Positions 17,172-26,741 of a stretch of DNA of 64,000 nt are shown here, in pieces. How positions within the stretch are numbered: the stretch's first letter is position 1; every line of letters starts with the position of its first letter. Origin of the DNA: Armatimonadetes bacterium DC (GTDB lineage Bacteria > Armatimonadota > Fimbriimonadia > Fimbriimonadales > GBS-DC); contig LDYB01000016.1 of assembly GCA_001442985.1 (NCBI GenBank), positions 248,001-312,000 of the forward strand. The letters run 5' to 3'. The position numbers and the translations under genes are program-made. The notes below the pieces were generated by a model. The model was not told the DNA's origin. It saw nothing but the letters and a program-made list of their open reading frames with translations, and searched no databases.

Positions 17172-19082
17172 ATGAACTCGGTCGTTGAAACGGACTGTCG
17201 CGCGTCGGTCGAGTCGGTCCTGGCGCAGCTCCCTGCAGGCGTGCCCATGCTGGCGCTGGGGCAGACCGTTTTCTGGGACGAGCCGATGAAGGCGAGCCTG
17301 CTGCCGTGTCTGCAACACAGTTCGCCGCCGCGCCCGTTTCTGTTTGGGGTTCACGACACTGACTATTTCGGTCGCGCCCACACCCGTGCCATCCCGCCCG
17401 ACGCCTATGTCGCCGATGGCTTCGCGATGTTGCCCCATAACGACGGCTCCACCCGTGCGCTGTGGGCTTCCGCGGGGGAGATTTCCCAGCTCTTTGGGTG
17501 CGAGGTGTTTCCCACGCGTGAGCAGTTTCGCCGTTTCGGCGGCTCGCTGGAACGCCTCGCTCGCAACACGCCGAACGGGCGTCAGGCGCTGATTGACCAG
17601 CTCACCGAAGCATGGGGCTGGCGCGGACTGGTGACCACAGACCCCCATCCGCGCCCGATTGCGGAGATGCCCCTCGCGAAGGTGTTGCCCGCACTGGACG
17701 CCCTGCTCCAATGGGGCTTTGAGGGCACGCTGGAGTGCCTCGCCAACCCCGAACAGCGCGCTTACGCACAGTCGCAGGCGGAGCGGATTCGGCAGGCGGT
17801 TCATCAGCGTGCCCAGGCGATGCCCAACGGTAATCTCGCTGACCTGTACCGCTACCTCTACCCCGATTTTTTGCGGGCACTGATAGGCGACATCCCCGAA
17901 TTTGTGGGCTTCACCCGCACTTCGGAACTGCTTCAGTTCAACACACAAACGGCGCACCTGCCGCGCTTTCGGCTGGTAGACCTCTTTGTGAACCCTGCCA
18001 CGCGCACGCTCTGTGAGAATGCTTATAACGCTTGCCTCGCTGGCTCCGAAATTTACACGCTGGACCAGTTTGGCGAGGGCGCGCTGCCGTTTGATTTGCT
18101 AATCCCGAATGAGGGGCGCGGCACGCTCTTGCTTACAGAACGCTACCTTACCGTGCTGACCCCTGAGCCGAAGGTGGTGCGCCTGCAGGAGCCGGTAGAG
18201 TCGGTGGCTCAGCTGGCGGCGGTCGTGGAGCAACACTTTGGCACGGAATGCGTGCTGGTGGGCAAAGCGATTACGCTCATCAGCATGCTGGCGCACGAGT
18301 TTATCTTTGTATTTAGCGAGCGGGGATCGCCCTACATTGCGCGCACGGTGGCGATGAACCGCCAGATACAGCAAGCGGGCGTGGCGCTGAATCTCCACCC
18401 GATTGTGCGCGTGCGCTACCCGACATGGGACTCGCTGGCGTCGACGGAGTGCGTCGCGTTTCGCCTGCCAGAGCATCTGGCGCGGGCGTTCGGGCAGTCG
18501 GAGCTCTGCTCGCATGAGTTTGCCCGACGCTGGCGCACCGTCGTGGAGCAACAGCGCAGCTTACTGGACGCGCTGGCTCGCCAGAAACGCCCCCGCGATT
18601 TAATGCGCTTCCTTGCCGAACACGAAGACCCCGCATGGGCGCAACAGCTGGAGCGGTATGAGGCGATTCAAACCCAGCTGCGGGCGATTGGACAGCACGC
18701 CGAAACCCTGCGCCAGCAGGCACATGCCCTTTACGAAACCCGACGCCAGCTCAGACGCGCCTACTGCGAAAACCCCCGTGAACAAAAGCACCTCGCCCAC
18801 ACCCTGCACGAGATCAAAGTGAAGATTCGGGAGCTTAACCGCCAGCGCGTGCATGTGGGGCGCACCGCTGATGCTCAGGCGCTGCGCCAACAGGCACGCG
18901 AGCTGGAAACGCAGGCGGAATATGCCCGCATTCGGATGATACGCAACGCCCTGCTCACCGCCGAAGGGCTGACCTACACCAACGCCCGACCTGCCAGCTG
19001 GTGGTTCCGCCTGCTGACGCCCCAGTGGTTCCACGCCTGCGCCCAGAACATCCAGATCACCTTTGAGACGCTGGGGGGTTAA
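17172..19082 (+). CDS. Protein of unknown function with C-terminal coiled coil
   Basis: A 636-residue protein I do not recognise. No signal peptide or membrane helix is visible. The N-terminal half has well-formed alternating strands and helices with conserved-looking segments (MLALGQTVFWDEP, FLFGVHDTDYFGR, WASAGEISQLFG). Residues ~315-440 hold another alpha/beta region (GRGTLLLTERYLTVL, VLVGKAITLISMLAHEFIFVF). Residues ~470-600 are highly charged and helical (LRQQAHALYETRRQLRR, ELNRQRV), likely a coiled coil, followed by a Trp-rich tail. The gene stands alone with its own strong -10 box. It could be a lineage-specific cytoplasmic enzyme or a structural ATP-independent factor; I make no functional claim. 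Confidence 0.8.
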   Translation: MNSVVETDCRASVESVLAQLPAGVPMLALGQTVFWDEPMKASLLPCLQHSSPPRPFLFGVHDTDYFGRAHTRAIPPDAYVADGFAMLPHNDGSTRALWASAGEISQLFGCEVFPTREQFRRFGGSLERLARNTPNGRQALIDQLTEAWGWRGLVTTDPHPRPIAEMPLAKVLPALDALLQWGFEGTLECLANPEQRAYAQSQAERIRQAVHQRAQAMPNGNLADLYRYLYPDFLRALIGDIPEFVGFTRTSELLQFNTQTAHLPRFRLVDLFVNPATRTLCENAYNACLAGSEIYTLDQFGEGALPFDLLIPNEGRGTLLLTERYLTVLTPEPKVVRLQEPVESVAQLAAVVEQHFGTECVLVGKAITLISMLAHEFIFVFSERGSPYIARTVAMNRQIQQAGVALNLHPIVRVRYPTWDSLASTECVAFRLPEHLARAFGQSELCSHEFARRWRTVVEQQRSLLDALARQKRPRDLMRFLAEHEDPAWAQQLERYEAIQTQLRAIGQHAETLRQQAHALYETRRQLRRAYCENPREQKHLAHTLHEIKVKIRELNRQRVHVGRTADAQALRQQARELETQAEYARIRMIRNALLTAEGLTYTNARPASWWFRLLTPQWFHACAQNIQITFETLGG

Positions 19083-19126
19083 AAATCATAGAGCTTTTCG
19101 GCGAGCCAGCGAAGAGCAAGTAGCGC

Positions 19127-20449
19127 CTACCGCTTGCGCAAAATTAGAATATATTCCGTGGGGTACGCCACATAATCGGCTTCCGAAACGCGGGCGAATT
19201 TACCCGTTTTGCTATCGCGGGTTCGGGGCAAAATCTTGGAGGGAATCTCGCGCAAAATCACGCGCTCCAGCGCGAAACCCAGCCCGCTCAGCTGCTCCGC
19301 AAACACCTGCGCGTTCTGAATCTCCACCCCACTGATATGGGTGTTGCCAATCACAATCGCCACAGCGCCGCCTTGTTTCAACACACGCCGCATCTCGGTA
19401 AAACACTGATACATCTCGGCAAAATAGAGCGCGCATTCACTCGCTTTGCGCGGGTTGCGTTCCCCCAGCTGCTGGATAATCCGCTCTGCAAGGGGTGAAC
19501 CCATCGGCTGTGGGCACGATTCGATGCCGTTGGAGCGCCCGATAAACCCTTTCCGGAAACTTCTCAAATCAGTTGTGGCTCCAAACCAGAGGACACTGAG
19601 CTGGTGCAGGTCAGCATATTCGTAGCTCGTGACATACGGGGGTGAGGTAACGACAAGGCTTACTGTATTCTCTTCCGCCGGGAGCGTGCGTGCGTCAGCG
19701 CAGGAAGGCAGGGCTGGCACTTCCAGGGCGTGATTTGCCGTTAGAATCTCCCAGAATTCCCGGTTGCCACGCTCCATGCGCTTCACATGCGTGGCGAAAA
19801 CGCGCCGTGCGTCAGGAATGCGCCGGCTCAATTTGCGCGTCGGCTTGACACTCCGATCGTGCCAGTAGGACAGCGGCTTGAGGCAGTGGGAAAGCGCACA
19901 CCGAAAGAAAACCTTCAAATCGTCCGCAGGAAGCCCTTCAATCGCTTCGTGAATGGCTCGGAGCGCTCTCAGGCTCTGTGGCGGGAACCAGTAACGCAAG
20001 CGCTCGTGGAACTCCTCAATCGCGTCCTGCGGTTGACTGCCGAAAAGGTCTGGCTGCGAACCTGGCACGGCGGTCAACACCTGAAGAATCGCCCGTTTTA
20101 GCCGTTCTGGCTCGATGGCATTCACCTTTGCCTGAGCCACCCAGTAAGCCACAGGGTTGATGTCCACCCCGATGCTGGGACGGCGGAGCCGTTTGGCTTC
20201 CACAAGCGCGGTTCCTGAACCCATAAACGGATCCAGTACCCATTCCCCCTCACAGGAGAGTTCCTGAATCAGGCGCGCCGCCAGCTGCGGAATAAATTTG
20301 GCTGGATAGCGATGATAGCCGTGCGTCGCATAGTTCGTTTCCCGCTGGGTGAGGTGCAAAAATGCCCAGCTGGGGTCAGGTTGGAGGCTCTGGAACAGCT
20401 CTGCCCCTTCTTGTGATGCATGAGATTTCACTGAAATTACCGTTTCCAT
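19127..20449 (-). CDS. Type II DNA methyltransferase (amino-methyltransferase)
   Basis: A 440-residue methyltransferase. SAM-binding motif I is DPFMGSGT at residues 73-80, with IGVDINPVA following; catalytic motif IV is TSPPY at 268-272. The ~185 residues between would be the target recognition region, giving an order I-TRD-IV. The T/SPPY type motif suits N4-cytosine or N6-adenine methylation. The gene begins 4 nt after the stop of a restriction endonuclease-like gene on the same strand, so it presumably protects the host at that enzyme's site. Start ATG at 20449. Confident as methyltransferase; the modified base is inference. Confidence 0.88.
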   Translation of the reverse strand: METVISVKSHASQEGAELFQSLQPDPSWAFLHLTQRETNYATHGYHRYPAKFIPQLAARLIQELSCEGEWVLDPFMGSGTALVEAKRLRRPSIGVDINPVAYWVAQAKVNAIEPERLKRAILQVLTAVPGSQPDLFGSQPQDAIEEFHERLRYWFPPQSLRALRAIHEAIEGLPADDLKVFFRCALSHCLKPLSYWHDRSVKPTRKLSRRIPDARRVFATHVKRMERGNREFWEILTANHALEVPALPSCADARTLPAEENTVSLVVTSPPYVTSYEYADLHQLSVLWFGATTDLRSFRKGFIGRSNGIESCPQPMGSPLAERIIQQLGERNPRKASECALYFAEMYQCFTEMRRVLKQGGAVAIVIGNTHISGVEIQNAQVFAEQLSGLGFALERVILREIPSKILPRTRDSKTGKFARVSEADYVAYPTEYILILRKR

Positions 20450-20453
20450 GCCT

Positions 20454-21143
20454 TTAATCCGCCTCCAGCCACTTTTTGAGGTCTATTAGCAGGTGGTCTA
20501 TAGGTCGCAAGATATGAGCGAAATGCTGGATTCGCCCTTCCTCGACGAACAGGTATACCCTGTCGTAGAGGGCAATACCCATTTTGGCACTCTTGGATGC
20601 TTTCCCTATATCACCGTCCTGAATGACCTCTGCGAAATCGCCATCTTGATCCAAAGTGATAAAACCGAAGCGAATCCCTCGACTTCGCAGGCGTTCTGCC
20701 CAGAAAAGGTCCTGCTGGAACCGCTCGCGTAGCGATGTTTTACAGCTGTAGACAGCAACCACTCGGTGCGGACTGCCATCCCGTAGCGCTAATGCCACGA
20801 AGTCTACCTGAGACTCAGCCAGATAGGGTTCCCTAATTTCGCCACGCACCCAGAGATGCTCGCTGAGAATCCGTTTTACAACGGGGTTTTTGACTATTTC
20901 CTTCCACTGCTTTATCTCTAAGGGGGGCGGAGGCGTTTCTCTCTGAATAAGGTGACGAAATATCTCGTGGACTATTTTTTCAAACGCTTTTCCACTGACG
21001 CTTTTCCATGCCTGCCCTGCATCGCCTCCAGTGTATTGCTGGAGAAATTCCCTCTCCACTTCTTTCCATGCTTGTACCGCGCTATCGGTGGTTTTTCTCT
21101 TATCGCGAAATTTCTCAACCACCCAACCTGTGTCCACTTTCAC
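20454..21143 (-). CDS. Type II restriction endonuclease, BsaWI-like (CCGG family)
   Basis: A 229-residue protein. The centre reads QVDFVAL (D114), then VYSCKTSLRERF with K135, E140 and later E150. This fits the rearranged PD-(D/E)xK active site of CCGG-family enzymes, where the catalytic acid is displaced downstream (D...SxK...E). The KTSLRERFQQDLFW stretch is what I associate with BsaWI-like enzymes, which cut W^CCGGW; specificity here is unproven. GTG 21143 is preceded by a GGGGAG Shine-Dalgarno and a GG-TACAAT -10 at ~21165. It forms an operon with the methyltransferase (4-nt gap), nuclease first, an order in which expression control matters. Confidence 0.7.
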   Translation of the reverse strand: MKVDTGWVVEKFRDKRKTTDSAVQAWKEVEREFLQQYTGGDAGQAWKSVSGKAFEKIVHEIFRHLIQRETPPPPLEIKQWKEIVKNPVVKRILSEHLWVRGEIREPYLAESQVDFVALALRDGSPHRVVAVYSCKTSLRERFQQDLFWAERLRSRGIRFGFITLDQDGDFAEVIQDGDIGKASKSAKMGIALYDRVYLFVEEGRIQHFAHILRPIDHLLIDLKKWLEAD

Positions 21144-21179
21144 AGCGATCTCCCCGAATATATTGTACCCGTGCGTTGT

Positions 21180-22319
21180 TCACTCCTCCCCCACCTCGCT
21201 CAACATCCGCGCCCCCGCCTCAATAAACATCTCGCGCTCTATGTCGGCAGGGAGGGGGTACTCTTTTGCGAACAGGCGCCACTCGTCGGCGAGCGTCAGG
21301 CGCATCTCGGTGGCTTCGGAGGGCGAGTCGCTCCCCTGCGACGACACACCCCATGCCCGCGGCAGGCGCATATCCAGATGATAGTGGAGCGCCTGCGCCC
21401 GCAACTCGCGTATCAGCGCGCCGTCAATCCCGCTGCGCTGTTCGGGCAGGATGTTGAAAATCCGCTGGCGCACAATCGCCCCTCGCAGATCCACTTTTTC
21501 TGCACGCTCCTGAATCGCCTGATTAATCTCCACCTGCGTGAGGTCGCGCGCGTCTATCGGTAGCAGGTCGTAGACTTTGCGCGTGCGCACTTCCACAAAC
21601 TCTGCATGGCGCGAGTCGGTATCGTACAGAATGAACCCTTTCGGCTTGCCCGCCTCTTCCCAGAGGTTGGGGCTGGTGAACTCGGTCGCGCCCGCATAAT
21701 AGGCGTTGGGGGCGACCTGCGTGAACATGTGATAGTCGCCCAGCGCGATATAGTCCCACTCCTCCCGGAGGACTCGGGAGCGAGAGATGGGGTTTTCCAG
21801 CGCAAACTGGGTTACGCCCTCCAGAATGCCGTGGAGCAGCAGCAGGTTCACCCGCGCGTTGGGGTCGGGCGCCAGCAGGCGGCGCTCAATCTCTTGAACT
21901 CCTCGTGAGGGGATGCAGGTGATGCTCACACCCAGCTGGTTCAGGCTAATCACCTCTATGTCAGCATAGACCACCGACACGCCGGGCAGGTGGCTGAACA
22001 GCGCGAGGATACAGACGCTCTCCGCCGAGCGTGGGGTTTCGTGATTGCCCGCAATGATTATCAGGGGCGCGCCCCGACGCCGCTCCTGAAACTGGCGCAG
22101 AACCTGATAGGCGTTCAGCAGGCTGGTGTTGGAAGGGCGCACCGTGTGGAACAGGTCGCCCGTAATCACCACGAGGTCGGGTTCCGCACGGAGCGCCTTT
22201 CTGAGCGCGTCGCGGAACGACTCCATCACATCCGCTTCGCGCTGGTTCTGCCCGAACTGGTTGACCTTGCTGTAGGCGCGATAGCCCAGATGAATATCAC
22301 TCAGGTGTGCGATTCGCAT
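21180..22319 (-). CDS. sbcD: DNA repair exonuclease, SbcD/Mre11 family
   Basis: A 379-residue metallophosphoesterase. Motifs are in order: SDIHLG (residues 7-12), VITGDLFH (~52-59), IIAGNHET (~91-98), LLLHG and GDYHMF; these bind two Mn ions. A C-terminal ~100-residue region matches the capping domain of SbcD. The family processes DNA ends and hairpins with the SbcC/Rad50 ATPase, but no sbcC is found beside it in this window. It overlaps the dioxygenase gene upstream by 23 bp, so the two are co-transcribed. Good family assignment; partnership with SbcC is assumed. Confidence 0.85.
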   Translation of the reverse strand: MRIAHLSDIHLGYRAYSKVNQFGQNQREADVMESFRDALRKALRAEPDLVVITGDLFHTVRPSNTSLLNAYQVLRQFQERRRGAPLIIIAGNHETPRSAESVCILALFSHLPGVSVVYADIEVISLNQLGVSITCIPSRGVQEIERRLLAPDPNARVNLLLLHGILEGVTQFALENPISRSRVLREEWDYIALGDYHMFTQVAPNAYYAGATEFTSPNLWEEAGKPKGFILYDTDSRHAEFVEVRTRKVYDLLPIDARDLTQVEINQAIQERAEKVDLRGAIVRQRIFNILPEQRSGIDGALIRELRAQALHYHLDMRLPRAWGVSSQGSDSPSEATEMRLTLADEWRLFAKEYPLPADIEREMFIEAGARMLSEVGEE

Positions 22320-23136
22320 GGCTCAACTGGCTCAGATAACGGGAACGCGAGCTGGTGTCGGGGTCGGCGTCGGCGGTGGGGTCAATCCCGCGAAGCATCA
22401 AACCCTGCCCGCGCGATAAGTGTACCGCCTGCGTGGGAAAATCGGTGGGGTCGCGCATCTGCACCAGCAGGGTGGTGCGCGCCTCCTGCGTGCGGTTCAC
22501 CCCTGAACCGTGAATCGTCAGGTAGTTGAAGACCACCACATCGCCTGCTTCCACAGGAATGGGGACGGCAGCCTCCAGAGGGTACTGCTCCAGCGGCAAG
22601 TGCCAGCCACCTTCTGGGATGTGGGGAAGCGGTCCCAGCTTGTGGCTTCCGGGAATCACACAGAGGCAGCCCCGTTCCACAGGCGTATCTTCGAAGAAGA
22701 AAATCGCGGCGAGCATCGTGTGCTTTGCGTGCGGAAAATAGGGATAATCCTGATGGAGCGGGAACGGCGCGCCCTGCTCTGGCGGCTTGATAAAGAGCTT
22801 GGTGTGGTGCAGCTGGATGTTGGGTCCAATCAGGCAGGCGATTCGGTCGGTGAGGCGCGGGTCGCAGAGAAGCCGCGTAAACGCCGCGCTGTGATATTGC
22901 ACATTGTGGCAATGCAGTAGTTTCGGGGGCAGGTCGGTCAGCGCGCGGCTGCTGCCCCATGCGGCGTTCAGCGCGTCCTCGCCTCCGCGTGCCTGCGCCA
23001 GCCGCCGAATCAGCGCATGCGCCTCCTCACGGTATGCTGTTGCTTCCTCGCGGCTCAGCACCCCTGGAAGGTGCAGGTAGCCATTCTCCTCATAGAAGGC
23101 GACCTGCTCTGGGCTAAGAGAGTAAGTAGCTTCCAT
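22297..23136 (-). CDS. Phytanoyl-CoA dioxygenase (PhyH) family protein
   Basis: A 279-residue Fe(II)/2-oxoglutarate dioxygenase. The metal triad is visible as HQD (in PLHQDYPYFP) and the distal His of TIHGSGVNRT, whose nearby arginine would bind 2-oxoglutarate. The N-terminus EQVAFYEENGYLHLPGVLSREE is typical of the family. These enzymes hydroxylate small molecules or natural products; the substrate is unknown. ATG 23136 is preferred over a TTG at 23178 because the family begins here; a TAACCT box ends 8 nt upstream, fitting a leaderless start. Its 3' end overlaps sbcD. Confidence 0.85.
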   Translation of the reverse strand: MEATYSLSPEQVAFYEENGYLHLPGVLSREEATAYREEAHALIRRLAQARGGEDALNAAWGSSRALTDLPPKLLHCHNVQYHSAAFTRLLCDPRLTDRIACLIGPNIQLHHTKLFIKPPEQGAPFPLHQDYPYFPHAKHTMLAAIFFFEDTPVERGCLCVIPGSHKLGPLPHIPEGGWHLPLEQYPLEAAVPIPVEAGDVVVFNYLTIHGSGVNRTQEARTTLLVQMRDPTDFPTQAVHLSRGQGLMLRGIDPTADADPDTSSRSRYLSQLSHANRTPE

Positions 23137-23233
23137 CGTCAGAGAGGTTATTCGGCGGTAGGTTCCGATTTCCTGCAAATGGGCGAGCAGGAAACCCGCT
23201 CTTGCCGTCTAAAGAGGGGATGGAGGGATTGCG

Positions 23234-24502
23234 ATGAGGATTAGCATCTGGCTTCTGGCAGCGCTTCTCTGGAGCAGCGCCTGCGCGGATCTGGAAAAGT
23301 ATGTGCGGGCAGAGTCGCCATTTGAATGGAGCAAGAGCGTTACAGGAAAAATAAGCAACAGCGAGTTTGTGGAGTTAACGCTGGTTTCTCAGAAGTGGCG
23401 CGAGTTCACATGGCGCCACCGGCTCCGAATCGTCAAGCCAGTGGAACTCAAAAACCGCGAGACGGCGATTCTTTACATCACGGGCAGTGGCGACGGACGG
23501 AGCGAACTGCAGCTGATTGCGCGCGCTGCGGAGCGTGTCGGCGCGATTGCCGCGGTGCTTCACGATGTGCCGAACCAGCCCCTGATTCGCCCCGACCTCG
23601 TGGAAGACAATCTGATCGCCCACACCTATGTGCAGTTCTGGGAGACAGGCGACCCCACATGGCCCCTGTTGTTCCCGATGGTGAAGTCGGCGGTGCGGGC
23701 GATGGATGCCATTCAGGCATTCTGCAAGCAGGAGTGGCAGATAGAGATAAAAGACTTTGTTATCACCGGCGCGTCCAAGCGTGGCTGGACGACATGGCTC
23801 ACCGCCGCAGTAGACTCGCGCGTGCGAGCGATTGCCCCGATGGTGTTCGATAACCTCAACTTCTTCAGGCAGATGCCCCACCAGCTGGAGTTGTGGGGAC
23901 GCTATAGCGAGCAGATTTCGGAATATTACGAGCGCGGGCTGATGGAGAAAATGCTCACCGAGCGCGGGCGCCAGCTGGTGGGCTGGGTAGACCCCTATAG
24001 CTACCGCGAGCGCTATACGATGCCCATTCTCATCATCAACGGCGCGAACGACCCCTACTGGGCAACCGACGCCGCGCGTTTTTATTTTGACGACCTGCCC
24101 TCCAAAAACAAGTACGCGCTCTATGTGCCGAATGGCGGGCACGGGCTGGGCGATTACGAGCGCGTGGTGAACTCCCTCTGTGCGTTTTATCTGATGGCGA
24201 CAGGCAAAATCCCGTTCCCGGGGCGGATTGAGGCAAAGACGCGCAAGCAGGGCGACTCAGTGGCTGTAGAAATCACTGCGGAGCGCGCTCCTGAAAAGGT
24301 GCAGGTGTGGGTAGCGCGCGCCGATAATCTGGACTTCCGCCCCGTGCGCTGGGAACCCATCGAGGCGCATGCTCACAGCAGCCACTGGCACGCTACCGTG
24401 CCCATGAACGGCAAAAATATCGCCGTGTTCGCTGAACTAACCTATCGTGCGGAGGGCTTTACCTACACCATTACGACAATCCCTGAAATCGTTCGCCGCT
24501 GA
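23234..24502 (+). CDS. PhoPQ-regulated-protein family alpha/beta hydrolase, secreted
   Basis: A 422-residue protein with a signal peptide (ISIWLLAALLWSSACA). The body matches the PhoPQ-activated pathogenicity-related family: TAILYITGSGDG, the nucleophile elbow GASKRGW, IAPMVFDNLN, and a late INGANDPYW and NGGHGLGD supplying the Asp and His of the hydrolase triad. The C-terminal ~90 residues look like a small beta domain. GGATGGAGGGATT gives a good Shine-Dalgarno before ATG 23234. The enzymatic substrate is unknown. It ends 6 bp from the convergent gene. Confidence 0.85.
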   Translation: MRISIWLLAALLWSSACADLEKYVRAESPFEWSKSVTGKISNSEFVELTLVSQKWREFTWRHRLRIVKPVELKNRETAILYITGSGDGRSELQLIARAAERVGAIAAVLHDVPNQPLIRPDLVEDNLIAHTYVQFWETGDPTWPLLFPMVKSAVRAMDAIQAFCKQEWQIEIKDFVITGASKRGWTTWLTAAVDSRVRAIAPMVFDNLNFFRQMPHQLELWGRYSEQISEYYERGLMEKMLTERGRQLVGWVDPYSYRERYTMPILIINGANDPYWATDAARFYFDDLPSKNKYALYVPNGGHGLGDYERVVNSLCAFYLMATGKIPFPGRIEAKTRKQGDSVAVEITAERAPEKVQVWVARADNLDFRPVRWEPIEAHAHSSHWHATVPMNGKNIAVFAELTYRAEGFTYTITTIPEIVRR

Positions 24503-24508
24503 AGCGGG

Positions 24509-24997
24509 TTAGCGACGCCAGGGATGTTTCCACCGAGTAGGGAGCGGCGGGTAGGCTGCCCACGGGGCACATGAGGCAACGGGCGGAGCCGTGTAAGCGG
24601 CGCCAGGGGCGGGTTCCGAACTCTGCCCGGAGGCGGGGGTTACAGGCGGAGGCAACGCCGCACCAATTGCGGCGGGCGCCTGAGCCGTCCGGGCGGGCGC
24701 GTTCCCGCTTAGGTACTGGTCAATCTCGCGATTCGCTTGCTGATAGAGTTCAGCCAGCTCGCGCCACTGCCCCACCGCTTGATTCGCGACTTGCTGCTGG
24801 CTGGGATTGCCCATCCGCAAACCGGGGAACTGATTCGCAAATGGGTTTGACATGCTATGCTGCGCCGCTGTGGTAGCAGGGGTCGTATGGGCTGGCGCAG
24901 GTGTGCGCTCTGGACGATACCCCATCAGGTGGAGCGCCAGCGCTCCTATCGTCAATCCCGCCACAAATGCACTGATTGGCACCCAGCGATCGGTCAT
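24509..24997 (-). CDS. Small membrane-anchored Pro/Ala-rich protein
   Basis: A 162-residue protein with one N-terminal transmembrane helix (VPISAFVAGLTIGALALHLMG) and a low-complexity Pro/Ala/Thr/Gln tail, probably extracytoplasmic, ending in a basic stretch. ATG 24997 is chosen because GAGGGTAAG lies 5 nt upstream and a CATAAT box precedes it; a TTG at 25045 would only add a hydrophilic leader. Not recognised; no function proposed. Confidence 0.6.
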   Translation of the reverse strand: MTDRWVPISAFVAGLTIGALALHLMGYRPERTPAPAHTTPATTAAQHSMSNPFANQFPGLRMGNPSQQQVANQAVGQWRELAELYQQANREIDQYLSGNAPARTAQAPAAIGAALPPPVTPASGQSSEPAPGAAYTAPPVASCAPWAAYPPLPTRWKHPWRR

Positions 24998-25079
24998 CGG
25001 CTTACCCTCATCTATATTATGCCCTGTTCGCGGGCGTTTCTTCAATTCTTTCGACGCCCTGAAGTGGGCAATGTGGCGC

Positions 25080-26738
25080 TCAATGGCGCTTGCGCAAGAT
25101 GGAAATCAGCAGCCACACGCCCAGCAGTGTGGAGGCGACGAAACCTGCAATCGTGAGCGTTAGCCCGTAAGGAATATCGCGTGTAGCAGGTAGCAACAGC
25201 GCCAGCCCCACAATAAACGCCGCGGTCAAAATGCTCAACGAGAGGCGTGTTACCATCGCGTCCAGCCGATCCAGCGTTTCGGGATTCGCGCCAATCTGGG
25301 CTTCCACAGGCACTTTGCCGCGCTCCACGCTCTGAAGCCACTGCATCAACATCATCGGCATCTCGCGGAGCAGGTAGTGCCATGTATCTAACTGCTCCAC
25401 CACATCGTGCCACGACAGCCCCGGACGCCACGCCACTTTGCTCAGCTGGCGCACAAAGGGACGCGAGACCTCAAACAGGTCATAATCGGGGTCCAGCCGT
25501 CGCCCGATGCCCTCCAGCATTGCCAGCGTCTTACCGACCAGCCACAGGTTGCCCGGCAGGCGGATATGATACTGGCGCATTAGTTCGGTGAGGTCCGCCC
25601 AGAATTCGGCAAAGCTGCTCTCTTTGAGCGTGCGTCCCCGATACTTGTTGATGATTCGCTCTGTCGCGCGAATGAGGCGCGGACGGTCTACATGGGCGCT
25701 CAACGCGCCCATGCGAGCGAACACATTCAGGATGGCGTGGCTATCCTGACGAATAATCGCGATATAGAGGCGTGTGAGATTCAGGCGGTCGTCCTGATTC
25801 AGCACGCCGACCATGCCGAAATCCAGCACGCCGATGCGCCCGTCGGGTTCTATCAGGTAGTTGCCGGGGTGGGGGTCCGCGTGAAAGAAGCCATCTTCCA
25901 GCACCTCTTTGATAATGAGGCGCGAGGCGTTGCGTGCAATCTGGCGCGTGTCGTGTCCCGCTGCGCGGAGCGCCTCCACTTCGTCCACCTTAATCCCGCG
26001 CAGGCGTTCCATCACCAGCAGGCGCGGCGTGGTGTATTCCCAGTAGATTTTCGGGATATGCACCGCTGGCTCATCGGCAAAATTACGACGGAACTGCTCG
26101 GCGTTGCGCCCCTCACGCAGGTAGTCCAGCTCATTCAGCAGCGTGAACGCGATATCCTCGGCGATTGTTTCGGGGTCGTAGAGTTCGCCCATCTGAGTGC
26201 GTTGAGCGAGGTGGGCTAAGTCGTGTAAAATCTCCAGATCGGTCTCCACAATCTCGCGGATGCCGGGGCGTTGAATTTTGAGCGCGACCTCAGTGCCGTC
26301 AGGGAGCATCGCCGCATGCACCTGCGAGAGCGAGGCGGAACCTATCGGTTGGGGGTCTATGCTGGCGAACACTTCTTCCGGGGGGCGTCCCAGTTCCTCC
26401 TGAAGCACCTCCCGGATAAGAGGCCACTCTACAGGCAGCACGCTGTCCTGGAGTTTACGCAGTTCCTCGATAAAGGGTTCTGGGAGCAGGTCGGAGCGCG
26501 TGCTGAGAATCTGTCCCAGCTTGACGAAGGTGGGTCCCAGCTCTTCCAGCGCTTCGCGCAAATGGTGCGCTGGCGATTCGAGCGGTTCCTCGGGCGGGCG
26601 CAGCTCGCTTTTGGGGAGAGCGAGTCGCCGGTGGACGCTCAGGTACTCCAGCGCGCCGCCGAATCCGTGCCGCGCCAGCGTGGCAACGACCTGTCGGTAG
26701 CGCTGGAGACTGCGCACGCGCCGTGCTAACGGGCGCAT
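25080..26738 (-). CDS. ubiB: ABC1/UbiB-family atypical protein kinase
   Basis: A 552-residue ABC1/AarF/UbiB protein. The family signature KxGQ is present as FVKLGQILSTR, followed by the Ala-rich loop SASLSQVHAA, the lysine of EVALKIQRPG, and FFHADPHPGN with GVLDFGMVG supplying the catalytic and Mg-binding residues. Two C-terminal hydrophobic helices (LSILTAAFIVGLALLLP and GLTLTIAGFVASTLLGVWLLISIL) anchor it in the membrane. Bacterial UbiB proteins support isoprenoid quinone synthesis, through ATPase activity rather than protein kinase activity. It follows the phasin-like gene by 3 bp, an arrangement also known in other bacteria. Confidence 0.92.
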   Translation of the reverse strand: MRPLARRVRSLQRYRQVVATLARHGFGGALEYLSVHRRLALPKSELRPPEEPLESPAHHLREALEELGPTFVKLGQILSTRSDLLPEPFIEELRKLQDSVLPVEWPLIREVLQEELGRPPEEVFASIDPQPIGSASLSQVHAAMLPDGTEVALKIQRPGIREIVETDLEILHDLAHLAQRTQMGELYDPETIAEDIAFTLLNELDYLREGRNAEQFRRNFADEPAVHIPKIYWEYTTPRLLVMERLRGIKVDEVEALRAAGHDTRQIARNASRLIIKEVLEDGFFHADPHPGNYLIEPDGRIGVLDFGMVGVLNQDDRLNLTRLYIAIIRQDSHAILNVFARMGALSAHVDRPRLIRATERIINKYRGRTLKESSFAEFWADLTELMRQYHIRLPGNLWLVGKTLAMLEGIGRRLDPDYDLFEVSRPFVRQLSKVAWRPGLSWHDVVEQLDTWHYLLREMPMMLMQWLQSVERGKVPVEAQIGANPETLDRLDAMVTRLSLSILTAAFIVGLALLLPATRDIPYGLTLTIAGFVASTLLGVWLLISILRKRH

Positions 26739-26741
26739 CGC

